A stretch of 64,000 bases of DNA from Diphasiastrum complanatum (taxonomy: Eukaryota; Streptophyta; Lycopodiopsida; Lycopodiales; Lycopodiaceae), in contig CM055094.1 of assembly GCA_029204225.1 (NCBI GenBank), positions 71,143,223 through 71,207,222 of the forward strand. The letters are read 5' to 3'. The notes under the pieces were generated by a model, which saw nothing but the letters and a program-made list of their open reading frames with translations, did no database searches and had not been told where the DNA came from. Positions 22,142-35,090 of the stretch are shown here, piece by piece (positions within the stretch are counted from its first letter, which is position 1; the number at the start of each line of letters is the position of its first letter). Position numbers and translations under genes: made by a program.

Positions 22142-22520
22142 CTGTTTTAATGCACAAAGCACTCCTTTGAACAACAACAAATGTTTTCAAAAGGAAATCG
22201 CAAAGATATGAAACTACTCAATTCACTTCAACACATAGAATATTGAGATTTAGATCAACCTATGATCTATCCTCAATCTAATGACACTTGCCACTTCCTG
22301 ATATTGAAACACACTCAAATTAGGTTCAGTAACCTCACAATCTAGAGATCCAATCAAAATTGGGGTTTTGACAAAATCACAAAAAATTGATTATTTCAAA
22401 ATCTACATGCAACTGGATATGCAATCTTGTAGCCACCACTTAGACTTTTCCAATGCTCTAAAATCGGCCAAATTATCTTTACGGTAGTCATTTATAGTGT
22501 ATACAGATCACTAGCCTCTA
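22142..22520 (-). mobile_element. Presumed 5' LTR of the minus-strand Copia
   Basis: This non-coding, AT-rich stretch lies where the 5' LTR should be, between the primer-like site and the start of Gypsy sequence at about 22525. The left edge TGTTTTAATG would be an LTR end. The right edge is not clear and no second LTR copy was found. Confidence 0.3.
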
Positions 22521-22524
22521 AAGT

Positions 22525-23225
22525 ACTTTTGTAATCAGAATGATCTAAGAGATCGTAAAGCTCATTGGGCTGAGCTTATGCAGGAATCTGATCCTGAGTT
22601 TCGATATGTCAAGGGAAGCTCTAACCAAGTTGTGGATGTGCGTAATCGAATTGGTGAACTAAACAAACTTTCATTCACCCAAAATTTCACTGATCTATAT
22701 CTTTCACTAAGAGGGATGTGTGAATCGGATTCTCATTTTGGTCCCATCTGGAAGATGTTGGAGACAAGAAAAAATGAGAGTGGAATAGGGATCTGCTCAC
22801 AGGGGTCTCAAGTTCCTAGTAAAGATAAGAAGATAGTAGAATAGTTCTCTATCCGATGTGGTTTACTATTTTGAAATGGGAAAATTTGTGTACCAACAGA
22901 TGACGAGTTAAAGAAGAGGATTCTTTATGAGTGTCATGATGTTCACTGTGCACGTCATCAGGGTATACACAGGACTTTGGACTTGGTCAAAAGAGAGTTT
23001 TATTGGCCAAAACTCAAGCCATTTGTCGAGTCTTATGTGGTTAGATGTAGACCTTGTCAGTTAGCCAAAGCTGAACGCTTGAAGACTAGAGGGTTGTTAC
23101 ATCCCCTAGATATCCCTTAGAAACGATGGAAAAGCATATCTTTGGATTTTGTGGTTGGAGGTCCAAAGACCCAACGCCAAAATGATTCTATTTGGGTTGT
23201 GGATGGGATTTGGAGATATTGCACT
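22525..23225 (+). pseudogene. Ty3/Gypsy RNase H end plus integrase zinc finger, decayed
   Basis: The start reads LRDRKAHWAELMQESDPEF then YVKGSSNQVVDVRNRI, the C-terminal RNase H motif of Gypsy elements (...YxxGxxNxxADALSR). After a stop near 22842, 22905-23200 reads YECHDVHCARHQGIHRTLD, REFYWPKLKPFVESYV and CRPCQLAKAE, the HHCC zinc-binding domain of Gypsy integrase. An in-frame TAG then precedes KRWKSISLDFVVGGPKT, the start of the integrase core. The second catalytic Asp and the Glu are absent because the match ends at about 23225. Confidence 0.85.
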
Positions 23226-25539
23226 TGACGAACTTATTTTTTGTCGGTTTTTTGTTGTGTATTTTGGAAAGCTAAATGTATGCCTACTTCATAGGTAGGC
23301 TTTAAAATCAGAATATTGTGATTTAGGTGATGTTTTTTAGGTATGCACATGTGCATACTTTGATTTTCTACAAAGTTACATTTTACCATCTTTACATGTT
23401 GCGTCAATCGTAAACATCTTAAAAAATTTCTCCAACTACCATAGTTATTGGAGTGCTCATGACAACATACAAATGATTTGGTTCTTACTAGAATGATGGC
23501 GATAACAAAAGTAAGGCATCCAAATATTCTACACATTGTGAGTGAGTTGTTGAAGAGTGAGGCTAAAATAGTCCTCACTTTTCACACAACAATATGGCAA
23601 CAAAACATCACTCAAAACAAGGGAAAGAATGCAACCTATCAAGCACCATGTAACTTAAAAAAAAGGAATGTAGCAAGAAATAAGCTATGAGCCATTTGTT
23701 GCTCTATCATCGGCACCAAACGTATCGAGATTCTTTTATGGAGAACTCTTGTGTGTCATTGTGGTACAAGTGGCAGAGTTCGATCCAATGAGAAGAGTTG
23801 AAGATGAGTTCTCGCTTCTTACCTTATTGATCTTCAAATAACAACACTAACGAGTAAAACAAGACATGCTAAGGAAATGTGGAAGCACATAAAAATGAGA
23901 ATACATTGCATTGCAAAGATCATTTGAGCTTGCATGAACTTTTGTGATTTCTATATTAACATTTTGAATCTTTGTAGAAAATTATCCATTCACAACAACT
24001 CTGAAATTGACAACAAATTCTGCAGTTGCGTCCTCAACTACCCTATTAGGGTGAAAATGCATCAAATGTTCAGCCTCAATTCACCCAAATGGGTTTGAAT
24101 CAGATTGATATTAACTTTGGAATAATGTATGAATCTAAGTAACTTCCCCCTCGTTGCCATAGTAGTCGTCATTAATACAGAAGATTGTAAATAGATAGAA
24201 TTCTAATCCAAACACAGAATCGTATTCGCAAATTGTCACTCAACTCACATAATAAAATCAACATCAATTGCAAAGTGCATCCTTAACATAGAGTGTTTTC
24301 TTTTAATCTATCCTAAGACTCATAGCTAATAAGTAGCTCCCCTCACACCACCAAAAAGGAGGACACGTATTATACCATTTTTGTAAGAGATTAATTAATT
24401 CCAGTACTAATTGTTTTATTGACATAACCCTTTTTTAATGTACCCTTAAAGTCATTAAGGATTGTGGCAGTAACTTCCTCTGTACCACACGTCAAGATAC
24501 AATCGTCCTACTTTGTATCCACCACTTTCTTAAACACTTTAGCTACTATTAATTTTAAAATCACAAAACCATAACATAACACTTTGCCAATAACCATAAA
24601 ATATTACCACCACAAAACTTAAATTTCCTCCTCAACACTGTAACTTCTAATTACAATAATGTTTAAAATGTAAAAATATATTTCCAATAACATTGCAAAA
24701 CCATGTTAGCGGTACTGTTAGATTGTCCTTGAGTTTTCCTTTTTCCCCATCATTAATTCCTTTTTAAATACTTCTTTCCCCATTTTTTTTTTTAATTTCA
24801 TAACACAAACATTCCCAATAATTCAAAGTCAAATGACTAAATGAAGTGTAATTATCAAATTTATAACCAAGAGTATTCAACCCATAATGTTCTGGTTATC
24901 AACCAAAAAGATAATCCATAAATGTAGTATAACAAAGTATCCGGAAATGTTGTGCACAATATTTGCGATGAAGAGTACCATAATGAATTCCAATAATCCA
25001 TTGACTAAGAGTAACACTGCATTGATTCCAAACAGCATGTACTCCCTATTCCAAACCACAAAATCCTGCAGCTCCTCTCTTCCCCTGTCCATCATATCTT
25101 GTTGATGAATCCTTATTAGCTCTTGAAAATTCACAGGTTTGCCAAACTCTTTCTCAAATGTCGCGTCACTGGCCTGGGGTCGATGTCAGCAAGGTTGCCT
25201 TGGCACATTATCCTCATCCCTTCCTCACAACAGATCGTATTACATAACCGAATAGTACTCCCTTCCAGACTTATGAATCCCAAATCGTAATCATGAATAC
25301 TGAAAATAAAATACTCTAACCCTCATAAAAATCCCAATCATAAAGATCAAATACGGATCTTCCCCAAAATGAACAAATCTTGGTCTCAAAAGAATAACCA
25401 CTAATATACTTCCCTAAGAACTCAATGATGTGTTACTCATACGTGAGTTGCATCACTAACCACAAAAAATCATCGTGCTTGATGTTGTTTAGCTATCCAG
25501 TTTCACCAATAAGCATACCCACGATGTTCTTCCAACTTC
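23226..25539. other. AT-rich stretch, nothing identified
   Basis: Stops are dense in all frames. Minus-strand open frames at 23234-23578 and 24877-25134 (the latter with a hydrophobic run) match no family I recognise. The right part may be the degraded 3' end and LTR of the minus-strand Gypsy element at 25540-26690, but no LTR ends or polypurine tract could be fixed. Confidence 0.45.
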
Positions 25540-26690
25540 TCCAGAACATGTAATCACTCTCGTAGCATCTCAACCGGCCATAAATTATGAGTAGCATGTA
25601 CCAGCAAAGTTGGCGAAACAAATTCGTAAGGCATCAAAGCATCACACCATAAACCAATTGGAAAGGTGTAAAACTTGTGGATATCTTGTAAGCAGTGCGA
25701 TTAGCCCATAACGTTGGTTGTAAAAAATCATGCCAGGAGCCCCCTTTCTATAGCACCTGCTTTAGTACGATACCCGGTTATGGATCTAGTTGTGTTATCA
25801 CGCAAAGCTTTCACCTCCGCCCACTTGGTCACATGATCTATGGCTACCAAAATGTATTGATGACCATTCTTCGATGGTGGGTTAATCTTCCCAATCAAAT
25901 CTAAACCACCTTTGAAATGGTTCATTCAGTTGCAGAGGTATCAACGAAAAATCCATTGTTGGTACTAGGGTCCCCTGCCTCTGATAGATAACAATTCAAG
26001 TTGCCTAGTCATGCACAGCTTTTACAGGTCATAACCAGGGTCTTCTCAAAAGAACAAAATACACATCTGCTCATGTAGGCAGCCTCATGACCACAAAATT
26101 CAATAAGAACTTCAATCCTTTAATGCTTATCGGAACCTTCCGAATTTTCCCCACTGGAGAATCCCCTGTATACGGAAGACAAGTTGGCTTTTCTAAAATG
26201 GTATATTTTTTAATTTATTGTATGTTTCCTCATAGATAATATCCACTCCTACTCCACCATCAATATGTACACCTCCGATATTAAGATCCTGAAATGTTAA
26301 TTTCCAATGTCGGAACAATATCATGTTTTGTTGATTGCACAATAGTACTGATCGATGCTGATGGTAACTCTGCTGGTCACTAAAATCCAAACAATTTAGG
26401 CATATTGAATTAGCTAAATAAGGTGCAATCTGAATCAACTACCCTATCGTAACTTGAAACTTATAATTATTGACAAAGTCAGCAATCTGATCAGCCACAA
26501 TTCAACCAATTTTCGAGAAGAATTGGGTTCCTGATTCTGCTGCAATTGCTGGAACACCTCATGTGTAACTTTAGCCATCTGACTTATGTCAGTGTTGGAT
26601 GTTCGGCTTGTACTTAGCCACAAATCTTCAGCTGGTATGTCCTGCCTTATCGCTTTTCCTTTATCCATATGGCGAGTGACCGCTTGGACA
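25540..26690 (-). pseudogene. Ty3/Gypsy gag-protease joined to integrase, core of pol deleted
   Basis: Reading leftwards: 26668-26444 is a gag-like stretch (MAKVTHEVFQQLQQNQEPN). Then 26438-26193 holds the protease region with LNIGGVHIDGGVGVDII, where IDGG replaces the usual D-S/T-G box. A typical post-protease R-R-P-W-L motif follows near 26030. The next recognisable piece, 25925-25728, is integrase core (DLIGKINPPSKNGHQYILV, then AIDHVTKWAEVKAL), and TPFQLVYG lies near 25670, so reverse transcriptase and RNase H are missing. The gag/protease part (26193-26690) is an inverted repeat of 33392-33882 in unit A and of the same site in B and C. Confidence 0.8.
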
Positions 26691-27039
26691 TATCAATTGC
26701 GGTTCTTCAACGTTACCACTTGCACAGGTGCTTGTTGTTTTGGTTCATTCCCTACTCCAAGATTTTGATGATGGTTGTGCCTCTAATTATGATCATTAAA
26801 ACAATTTTTTAATCGAGGTAGAGGCAATACTCGTTCTAAATTACCGACCAATTGTTGATGATATGGGACACAATTAAAATACCTATACCTCATTTGGATA
26901 CATAACAACAAACATCCTTCGAAACATCTTGTCAATATTGTATTGGTATTTGAAATGGCCATTCCTCCATTTTTTATCCTTGATGATATAGTATTGGACG
27001 TTGCTGCAACTGTGGTTGTGGTTGTGGTTGTGGTTGTTG
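26691..27039 (-). pseudogene. Gypsy gag remnant with Gln/Pro repeat
   Basis: On the minus strand 27039-26970 encodes RQQPQPQPQPQLQQRP from a GTGGTT hexamer repeat (27010-27038 on the plus strand). Downstream pieces with several stops lead into the gag at 26668. The open frame crosses the left edge of the tandem array, so the part beyond 27040 is not original gag. The array begins exactly at the end of the hexamer run. Confidence 0.5.
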
Positions 27040-27540
27040 TCTTTGACTATATTTGGTCATGTGAACTACTCCAATGACAAGGTCAAACTTTGCTATAATG
27101 TTTGGCGAATTCATAATATCATCCTTGACGTTATCAGTTTTGATGTCTAGGTATTCCAAATCCAATATGGATTGACATCTGCTCGTGGTTGCTTTCTTTC
27201 TAGAGGCAACATAGGTCTAGGATTTTAAGAAAGCATACATCGTCTATATACTGAAACATGTGTTTAAAGGAATGCACATTGTCTAATTCACCAAGTTTGG
27301 CTAATCATTTCATGGAAAGTTAAATACCAACTACACCACGTAGGAGAGCATCATAAACCCATTAATATCTCCCATACTTGTCTCCAATTTTTTTTCACCT
27401 AGTCTAATTACACAATCATTTATTAAAAAGTTATTCCATTGGCATAGGTTTTCTATACCAATATTAAATTTAAACGTTCTTCAAAGTGCTTGCATTCCCA
27501 TGACCAACTTAAGTCATTATTTCAATATTTCCACTTATTT
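27040..27540. repeat. R fragment at the left edge of the array
   Basis: It matches R positions 591 to about 1080. It differs from the same region in B and C at several bases (near 27107, 27137, 27179, 27315 and 27513), while B and C agree with each other. This is the edge copy that would have paired with the R head at 40172-40660 during unequal exchange. Confidence 0.8.
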
Positions 27541-28020
27541 CAATAAAGAAAATAGGTGTTTGATGGATAGAGTCTTGCTTGTAACATGGAGCTGATAGCC
27601 CACAATCTTGCAAATCAGGTTTCTCGGTGATAAACATCTATTTGTAACATGTGAGCTAATGACAAATGGTACTTTATTTTGCTTGGCCCCAAACTATCCT
27701 GAGTTGTACATGTAGTACAAAGACCCAACCAAGCTCAAGTTTTTATTTGTTGTGGAAAAGGGAAATTCTTGCTCCAAACTTGGCTATCTTATTAAGATAG
27801 ACATGATGTACATTATGATGCTAGTGTAAGTAAATTGTTGCACATATACAGTAGGAACTTGTTGTACATAAGATTTCACTAACAACATACACTAATGCAA
27901 TGATTTCATTGCTCTCTCTCTCTACTTTTGTGTAATCATTCATGGTGTGTGCAGGCTTTTCTCTCTCTCTTGTATGTCTTTATTTGTGAGAGACTAAAGT
28001 CTACATCTCTAGGAAAGAAA

Positions 28021-28943
28021 AGGAATTTTCAACCAACTCAACATAACAGCTGTCTACATGTTTCTTGTTTTGACTAACATATTTTCTTGAATGCTGTGAA
28101 GGATCCATTGTAATTTCAATCCATATTTTCATAAGTAGGGTGGCGATAATGACACTTGACATGAGATTGTAGCAAAGGGAGAACCTTGGTCTCGATGCCC
28201 CTTCATCCAAGTCCATCACTAGTAGTCAAGACTCAGGAGGAGCATAGCCACTCACATTATGGGTAGTCAATGGAGGGGACACACACATCTAGAAAATGGA
28301 GGCTCAAAGGTTCTCTACTTGAATAATAGTAGTGGGAGATAGTTATTGTGGAACTAGACAAGCTTAGTAGGGCTAGCCAGGCTTTTGGCCAAAGCCAGCC
28401 GGTTCCAATGTGTAGTGAGAGTTTTGGTTTCTTTCAATTTTGTTTTAGAGCTACAACAACAGGCCTTTACCTCTTTGTGCTTACATCAACATTTAAAGGA
28501 GCTTGGTTATGCCTAATAATCAAGCCCAATTACACATTAGAAATGCCAAAATATCCACTATGGACAAGGAAGAAAATGTGAGGAGCACATAGAAGTAGTA
28601 GTCAAGAAGGACTGGCACACAAATCACAAGACACATCACTTTCTCTTGAGAAATTTGGGTGATTGTGCATTCATAGAGGTAAGCCTTATTACCTTAGCAT
28701 CAAAGATGTGGAACATTATGTGAAACCAATGTGAGTCAAATATTGTTGCCAAAGAGAAGCTTCTAAAATTGCCTTTGGTGTGTGAATTCAAAATACACTA
28801 GGTCACATGAGCAATTGATAGCCCAAAAGTATTCTAGTTGCAGTAGAGTTTTCGGCCAATACACCTGATGCTCTAGATGTGAAGGGGTTGCATGCACCAA
28901 ATGGGGCAAAGGATCATCTTGGTTCTCATGAGGGTTTAGTGGA
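28021..28943. mobile_element. 923-bp insert in block P (unit A)
   Basis: Block P at 11437-12235 is continuous where unit A has this extra segment, between GGAAAGAAA and TCGAGATTAGG. It is identical or nearly so in B (41642-42564) and C (55241-56163). It encodes no recognised domain; the open frames at 28001-28219 (minus) and 28348-28581 (plus) resemble nothing I know. No target duplication or inverted ends were evident. It could be a non-autonomous element, a retroelement piece or captured host sequence. Confidence 0.6.
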
Positions 28944-29235
28944 TCGAGATTAGGTATGCTCGGATACATCATTTCATCAATATTCTTCCTTTCTTAGTAT
29001 TGTTCCAGATGCTAAAAATGGAGCCCAAATGGTAGAGCATGCATATCTAGAGTCGCCAAATGAGGTTTTTCCACTGACATTCATGACTTGTTTGATGAGG
29101 CACACATTTCTTAGGGTCAAACTCTCTTCTCTCTACTTTTGTTAGAGAAATATGACACTTCTCTGATTTTATCGAAGATTCATGTTCCTAACTGTGGTTG
29201 GCACATATGCCAATGTCCTCTCTGTTCTATGTCAG

Positions 29236-29552
29236 TTCCTCATTCATTTCACCAGCTCTTGTGAGCACGATGTTGTTGAATATGATTAAGGTTATCAAAA
29301 TACTTCATGTGGTCATATTCTTAGTGCTCTCTCTTCTATGCCAATGGAGCCAATTTTTGAGAGTGGTAATTTCCATTCATGATTCTTATGGATAGCTTGG
29401 GGTACCTATACGCTATCGTATCCAATTGTTGATGGTGCTAGTATTTGGCATTCTTGACCTAAAATATCAGCTTTGAAATGCAATTATCACCTATGTTCTA
29501 GTATTATTAAAACTGAGAACAAGGCGGCTTGAGAAGCTCGGACCTTTTACAA
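29236..29552. other. Junction between block P and the hAT/AP2 segment
   Basis: No gene seen. The 13-bp GGCTTGAGAAGCT at 29526-29538 is all that is left here of the hAT coding region; it matches 14383-14395. The sequence then jumps to hAT 3' flank (equivalent of about 15248). So the hAT body was deleted before the array was amplified. B and C are the same at 42857-43173 and 56456-56772. Confidence 0.55.
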
Positions 29553-30218
29553 TATGAAGCAGTACAATATGTGTTTAGATTTGAAACTCGGACCTTTTAC
29601 TAAATTTTCACCCTATGTTGTGGTCTTGAAGGTCAAATGTTTTATTAAACCGTCACATGACGGGCACCCACGTATCAAAACCGTCATGAGAAAAATGCAT
29701 GACAGGCAGCCTTGATCGTCAAACTCCAAGGCTGGGAAGGCACCGTGCACGTCCGCTCCACCTTGCAATTCTACACCGTAGCGATAGGGGATAGCGCACA
29801 CTTATACTCGTAATGCCGTGTACGCGATCTTCTGCGTTTATTACACATAGCTGGCCTATGGAACAGATCCGGCTATTATTGAAAAGACAATTCTCCAGGC
29901 TCCAGAATCTGGAGGATATACATGATACGAGACGTAGATTCTAAGCGGGCATAGCTCCTGATACCACTAATGCTGGCCAGCCATTCCGACGTCTTCATGT
30001 CAGCATGTATCCACAATCGCAGCTGCCTTCAACTAGCTGCCCAAATCCCGAATCGCTGGAATAGGCCTCGAGCCATTACACGGGATTATAAGTGGAATAG
30101 GCCTCCTGGAAAATCAGACCTTGAATTGCCAATAATTCGAGCCATTAACTTGTCGGCATTGCTCTGAGTTACTGTGGTTCATCCAGGGTGTTTTGCAAAT
30201 GAGGTTTTTCGTGATAAT

Positions 30219-30347
30219 TACACGGGCCCACAACTATCATCAAATAGGAATAACGAACGGCGTGTTTGATTCACATATGTCACACGGGCCCACAACTATC
30301 ATTAAACAGGAATAACGAGTGGCGTGTTTGCTTCACATAAGTCACAC
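30219..30347. repeat. Two-copy minisatellite, unit A
   Basis: Two of the 62-bp units described at 9245-9492. The same is found at 43840-43968 and 57439-57567. Confidence 0.88.
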
Positions 30348-30510
30348 AATATTCGCTTACAAAAGCATTCAGCAATTGACAGCTCCTCTTCTTTTTCTTC
30401 TCATATAACAACAACAACGCCGGAGCACATTTGCTACTACCATAAATAATAGCATTGTATGCGTCTGCGGGGGGTCCTCTCTCTCGCTCGGTTTCTCTCT
30501 ATCTCGCTTC

Positions 30511-30557
<47 letters not shown>

Positions 30558-30730
30558 GTTTGTTTCCACGTGAGCCCCGATTTTCATACTTGATATCACA
30601 CATAGCTATATATCGTGCTGCTTCATCGTAAGTTTCAGTAAGTTTCAACTGCAAAGAAATTATTCTCAGGCGATCGCAATCCTCTACGTCGATTTCGCCG
30701 GTTACGTGGGCGTGAAAATCACCGGCAGCT

Positions 30731-32508
30731 ATGGAAGGGATGAGTGAGTTTATAGGTGTTTATCTCGGAGAGGGAACGGGAAGATGGGACGTCTGGTATG
30801 GAAAGAAAATATTTTTCGCTGGATTACATGAATTCTTTGCAAAATGATTAATGTGAAAAATCGATGATATTTGTAAAGCTATTTACACCTAAAGTCTCTT
30901 AGAACGAAAGTGATCTCTAGCTATGACTTGGGCAAATTTGATTCATGATTCGTAAGATCTAGCGGTTTTATTTTCTATACAAAGCTACTTACATACGTTT
31001 GAAATGCAGCCAGTTTATATGGTTTCCATTTTCCAATAATAGGATAAAACAAGGCGACGCACCTTTTGAAGCATTTCCTAACTCAAAACAGCTCTTCCTT
31101 GGTACGATTTTTGTGACAATGGACTGTAAAGCTTAAGATTATTGTAGGTGCTAACTGGTATGCGTGCTGGCCCTATGGGCTTCCTGAATGTCTTCTGGAC
31201 TATGGACTGATACAACCTCATTAAAAAACAAGCCCTCGAGGATGCTCGGTAATGATTTACTCTTGACGGTAATGAGCGCCATATTGCTTTGCAGGTGCCT
31301 ATGGTTGTGAGATAGCAGCAACCAGGTTTGTATAAAGTGGTGGCGGCGGTTAACTGGTTCTCAGTGACTTTATGATTTATGACACCATCCTAAAGATCGT
31401 TCATAACTCCATTGGTCCGCTAATGTGTTCCAATTATTTTGTCTCAGGAATTATGCTTCTTGGTTTTAAAATAATGCTTCTTGGTTTATGTCTCAGGAAT
31501 TATGACAGAGCGGCAATCATGCTTGGTCACATCGAGGAACTTAACCTGCCATTAGAAGACTATGAGTCTGAGAAGCCACTGGTATTGTTCGATTACAGAG
31601 AATTTGATCTTGTTGGTATTAATATCGCTCTCTGTCGTCTGCATTTAAATCAGCTTTATTATATACAGTGAGTTGTACAGCTAGGTCACTCTATCAAGCT
31701 CATTGCTCTCTAAATGTTTGAAGAAGGCTCTTTTTATTTTAACGTGCGTTTAATCTCACATATGTGAGAAAAACAAACTGATACTTTGTAGTTCCCTAGT
31801 GTACATTGGTGAATGCAGTGGGAGAAATATGGTAAAACAAACTTTTTTAGGATACTTAGGCGGATGAGTCGAGGAACTTCTTCTACAGTTTTGTAGAAGC
31901 TGCAATTCTTCATAAGCCTGCAGCTGAAGAGAAGACTAGTGGTCAAGGTACAAAAAGGTTGGAGATTTCAAGGCGCATACATGTTATTATGCGTGGTGAC
32001 AAATATTCAAAATTTCCTTCTGCCTTGTTTTCAAAAGATAATTTCCAATGTTTTTGTGGCTTTCAAAAATGTTCCTGATTCTCATTTTCTGCAGACAGCT
32101 TTTGCTTCCGAGCTCCAATCAGAGCGAATCTTTACGTGATGCTAAACAAATCGTTATCACTAAAGGTAGTGATGATACGCATTGTGCTTTTTATCTCAAG
32201 ATTTGTAAAAAGCAAGATGTCATTAATAGTTGCTAAAATCTAATCATGTATGTTTATTTGAGCTAAATTTCTAGTTGTTTGTTTCAATACTAACAAATTG
32301 TTTTTATCTCCTTAACAATGTCCTGAAAATTCATGTTTTTCTAGCTACATCCAACTAAGCAGTAGTAGTACAAGAAGAACACAAACACGCTTATAGAGAC
32401 CTATTTGGTCGGGTAGAAGATGTTGAGAATGATGTTCCAGCCACAAAAAAACTCAAGTTCTCCGATCTACACAAGCTTGTAAATATTTTCTTGGAAAAGC
32501 TGGAGATG
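30731..32508 (+). pseudogene. AP2-domain gene fragment, copy 3 (unit A)
   Basis: It has the same exon layout as copies 1 and 2. The first exon reads MEGMSEFIGVYLGEGTGRW and then WYGKKIFFAG, with an in-frame stop upstream of the ATG. The AYGCEIAA exon follows (TTTGCAG then GTGCC). The NYDRAAIMLG exon is preceded by a duplicated acceptor region (TCTCAGGAATTATG occurs at 31444 and 31493, a local duplication of about 50 bp). Then comes the linker exon (EKYGKTNFFRILRRMSR type) with a one-base loss near 31887 that breaks its frame, the exon ending before GGTAGTGATG, and the last exon to 32508 with a TAA where copy 2 reads AAA. With these lesions it cannot encode a full AP2 protein. Confidence 0.6.
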
Positions 32509-32680
32509 GTGAGAATTTTACTAATCCCTTCTAGCCTAAAAGTATTGATGCCTAAGATATTAGCCACTTCAATCCATCCTCTTTAAACTGTAATCATGTT
32601 TCTAGGCCAGATATGTCTAATCAATTTGCTTTCTTATTATTCAAGAAGAATCCGATATGATTGCTTTCAAATGAAAAGGT

Positions 32681-32929
32681 ACAATGAAACATGGGTTTTT
32701 TTTTTGTACCACCAAACCATGCTTTTTAGCCCTAATCACACAATAGATGAGGCATAGTAAGAAGCCTAAGATGGATGGTTTGCATGTATTTGGATGCTGA
32801 GTTTATTTTCATTTACCTAAGAGTGAAAGGAGCAAAATGTAGCTGAAAGCTTTGAAGTGTATTTTCACATGATATAATCAGCAAACGAAGGGGTATAGAT
32901 GCCATGAGCTACTTGGATAATGGATGCAC
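32681..32929. other. Short gap in unit A, no gene
   Basis: AT-rich, with a (T)n run at about 32696-32705 and nothing recognisable. The same lies at 46302-46550; it is mostly deleted in C. Confidence 0.5.
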
Positions 32930-33126
32930 ATAAGTCGTGATCATACTCGATGAAATTCATAGGTTTGGCGATGATGACAAAGATATTGATGAACTATCCA
33001 AGCATGTCAGTGTGGACGAAGCAATTCCACCACCACAAGTTGATTATCAAGCCGAAGATGAAGGTCTTGGTACTCCTCCGATTGTGGAGACAAGGAGATT
33101 ACAAAACAAACCTATTGGATTAGAAT
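32930..33126 (+). pseudogene. Copia linker fragment between integrase and reverse transcriptase (unit A)
   Basis: The frame reads SKHVSVDEAIPPPQ, then EDEGLGTPPIVETRRLQNKP. This acidic, proline-rich stretch ending in TRR...KP resembles the poorly conserved spacer before Copia reverse transcriptase. Only about 63 codons remain. The call rests on composition and the TRRxxxKP ending, so it is tentative. Confidence 0.45.
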
Positions 33127-33173
33127 GATCTCCAATACAATGTTCAACCACTCAACCTAATCCAAACTTCAGC

Positions 33174-33235
33174 CTATTTTAGGCATGAGATATGACTCTC
33201 TTTCCTCCCTTTAGAGTCATATAGTCCTAAAATAG
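33174..33235. repeat. 62-nt near-perfect hairpin (unit A)
   Basis: CTATTTTAGG at 33174 pairs with CCTAAAATAG ending at 33235, and ATATGACTCT pairs with AGAGTCATAT, leaving a small bulge and a pyrimidine-rich 12-13-nt loop. Copies are at 46795-46856 and 58495-58556. A small foldback element or the core of a larger inverted-repeat element is possible. Confidence 0.8.
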
Positions 33236-33391
33236 AAATATGAACACTACATTACCAAATTTGGTCCATATGGCCAAATTACGTCAAATAAAGGTCATTT
33301 TGTGGGACTTAACCTCTACCACTTCCAAGACTATCTAACAATAGTAGACATTACCATTTTAATGACATTCACATGTGAAAATTTTGATGGG

Positions 33392-33927
33392 CCATAGGGA
33401 TAAAGGAAAAGCGATTAGACAGGACATACCAGCTGAAGATTTGTAGCTAAGTACAAGCCGAACATCCAACACTGACATAAGTCAGATGGCTAAAGCTACA
33501 CATAAGGTGTTACACCAATTTCAGCAGAATCAGGAACCCAATTTTTCTCGAAAATTTGTGGATATTGTGGCTGATCAGATTGTTGACTTTGTCAATAATT
33601 ATAAGTTTCAAGTCACGACAGGGCAGCTGATTCAGATTCCACCTTATTTAGCTGATTCAATATGCTCTAAATTGTTTGGATTTTAGTGACCAGCAGAGTT
33701 ACCATCAGCATTGATCAGTACTATTGTGCAATCAACAAAACATGATATTGTTCCGACATTGGAAATTAACATTTCAGGGTCTTAATATCGGAGGTGTACA
33801 TATTGATGGTGGAGTAGGAGTGGATATTATCTCTGAGGAAACATACAATAAATTAAAAAATATACCATTTCAGAAAAGCCAACTTGACCCAAGTCTGCAA
33901 TTTCTATGTGTGCTAACATTTCCCTAG
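33392..33927 (+). pseudogene. Ty3/Gypsy gag/protease fragment (unit A)
   Basis: 33486-33686 reads MAKATHKVLHQFQQNQEPNF and 33724-33927 contains LNIGGVHIDGGVGVDIISEE, the same gag and protease region as at 26193-26690 but on the other strand. The protease box reads IDGG rather than D-S/T-G. The match ends soon after IPFQKSQ, where the minus-strand relative continues toward integrase. Confidence 0.75.
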
Positions 33928-34222
33928 CAGCTTCAACAATTGTGCAATTCTTCCTTTTAGCTATACTTTTTGTTTTTAGGCCTATTAACTATGCAAATTG
34001 TTACTTGATTCCATGCTCCTAGAAAAAATTAATAAAAGTCGTGGATCGATACTCACCACCCATAGCTCCTTATCAATTAGAATGCTCCTTATTTTAAACT
34101 TCCAATGCTATAATTGGACACCTCATCCAATTTGTTGGCTTCTGCAAGTACAGATTATCCTAATCCTACCATTCTGCCAAAAAATTGCCCTTCTGACACA
34201 TTAATGGATCTTAATAAAAGCC

Positions 34223-35090
<868 letters not shown>

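Larger units (their letters stand above)
29553..32680. repeat. hAT flank/AP2 segment in unit A
   Basis: Third version of the segmental duplication seen at 7535 and 14204, in the same orientation. It carries two 62-bp minisatellite units (30219-30347), a CT tract (30512-30553) and the AP2 fragment. The B copy is 43174-46301. The C copy starts at 56773 and is truncated at 58196. Confidence 0.85.

Noticed and set aside
24877-25134. Minus-strand 85-residue frame with a hydrophobic run
   Set aside because: It could suggest a membrane protein, but it stands alone in AT-rich decayed retroelement sequence with no start context or family match.
28001-28581. Two open frames in the 923-bp insert, identical in all three units
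   Set aside because: Conservation comes from recent amplification, not selection. There is no domain, and codon composition is no different from the surroundings.
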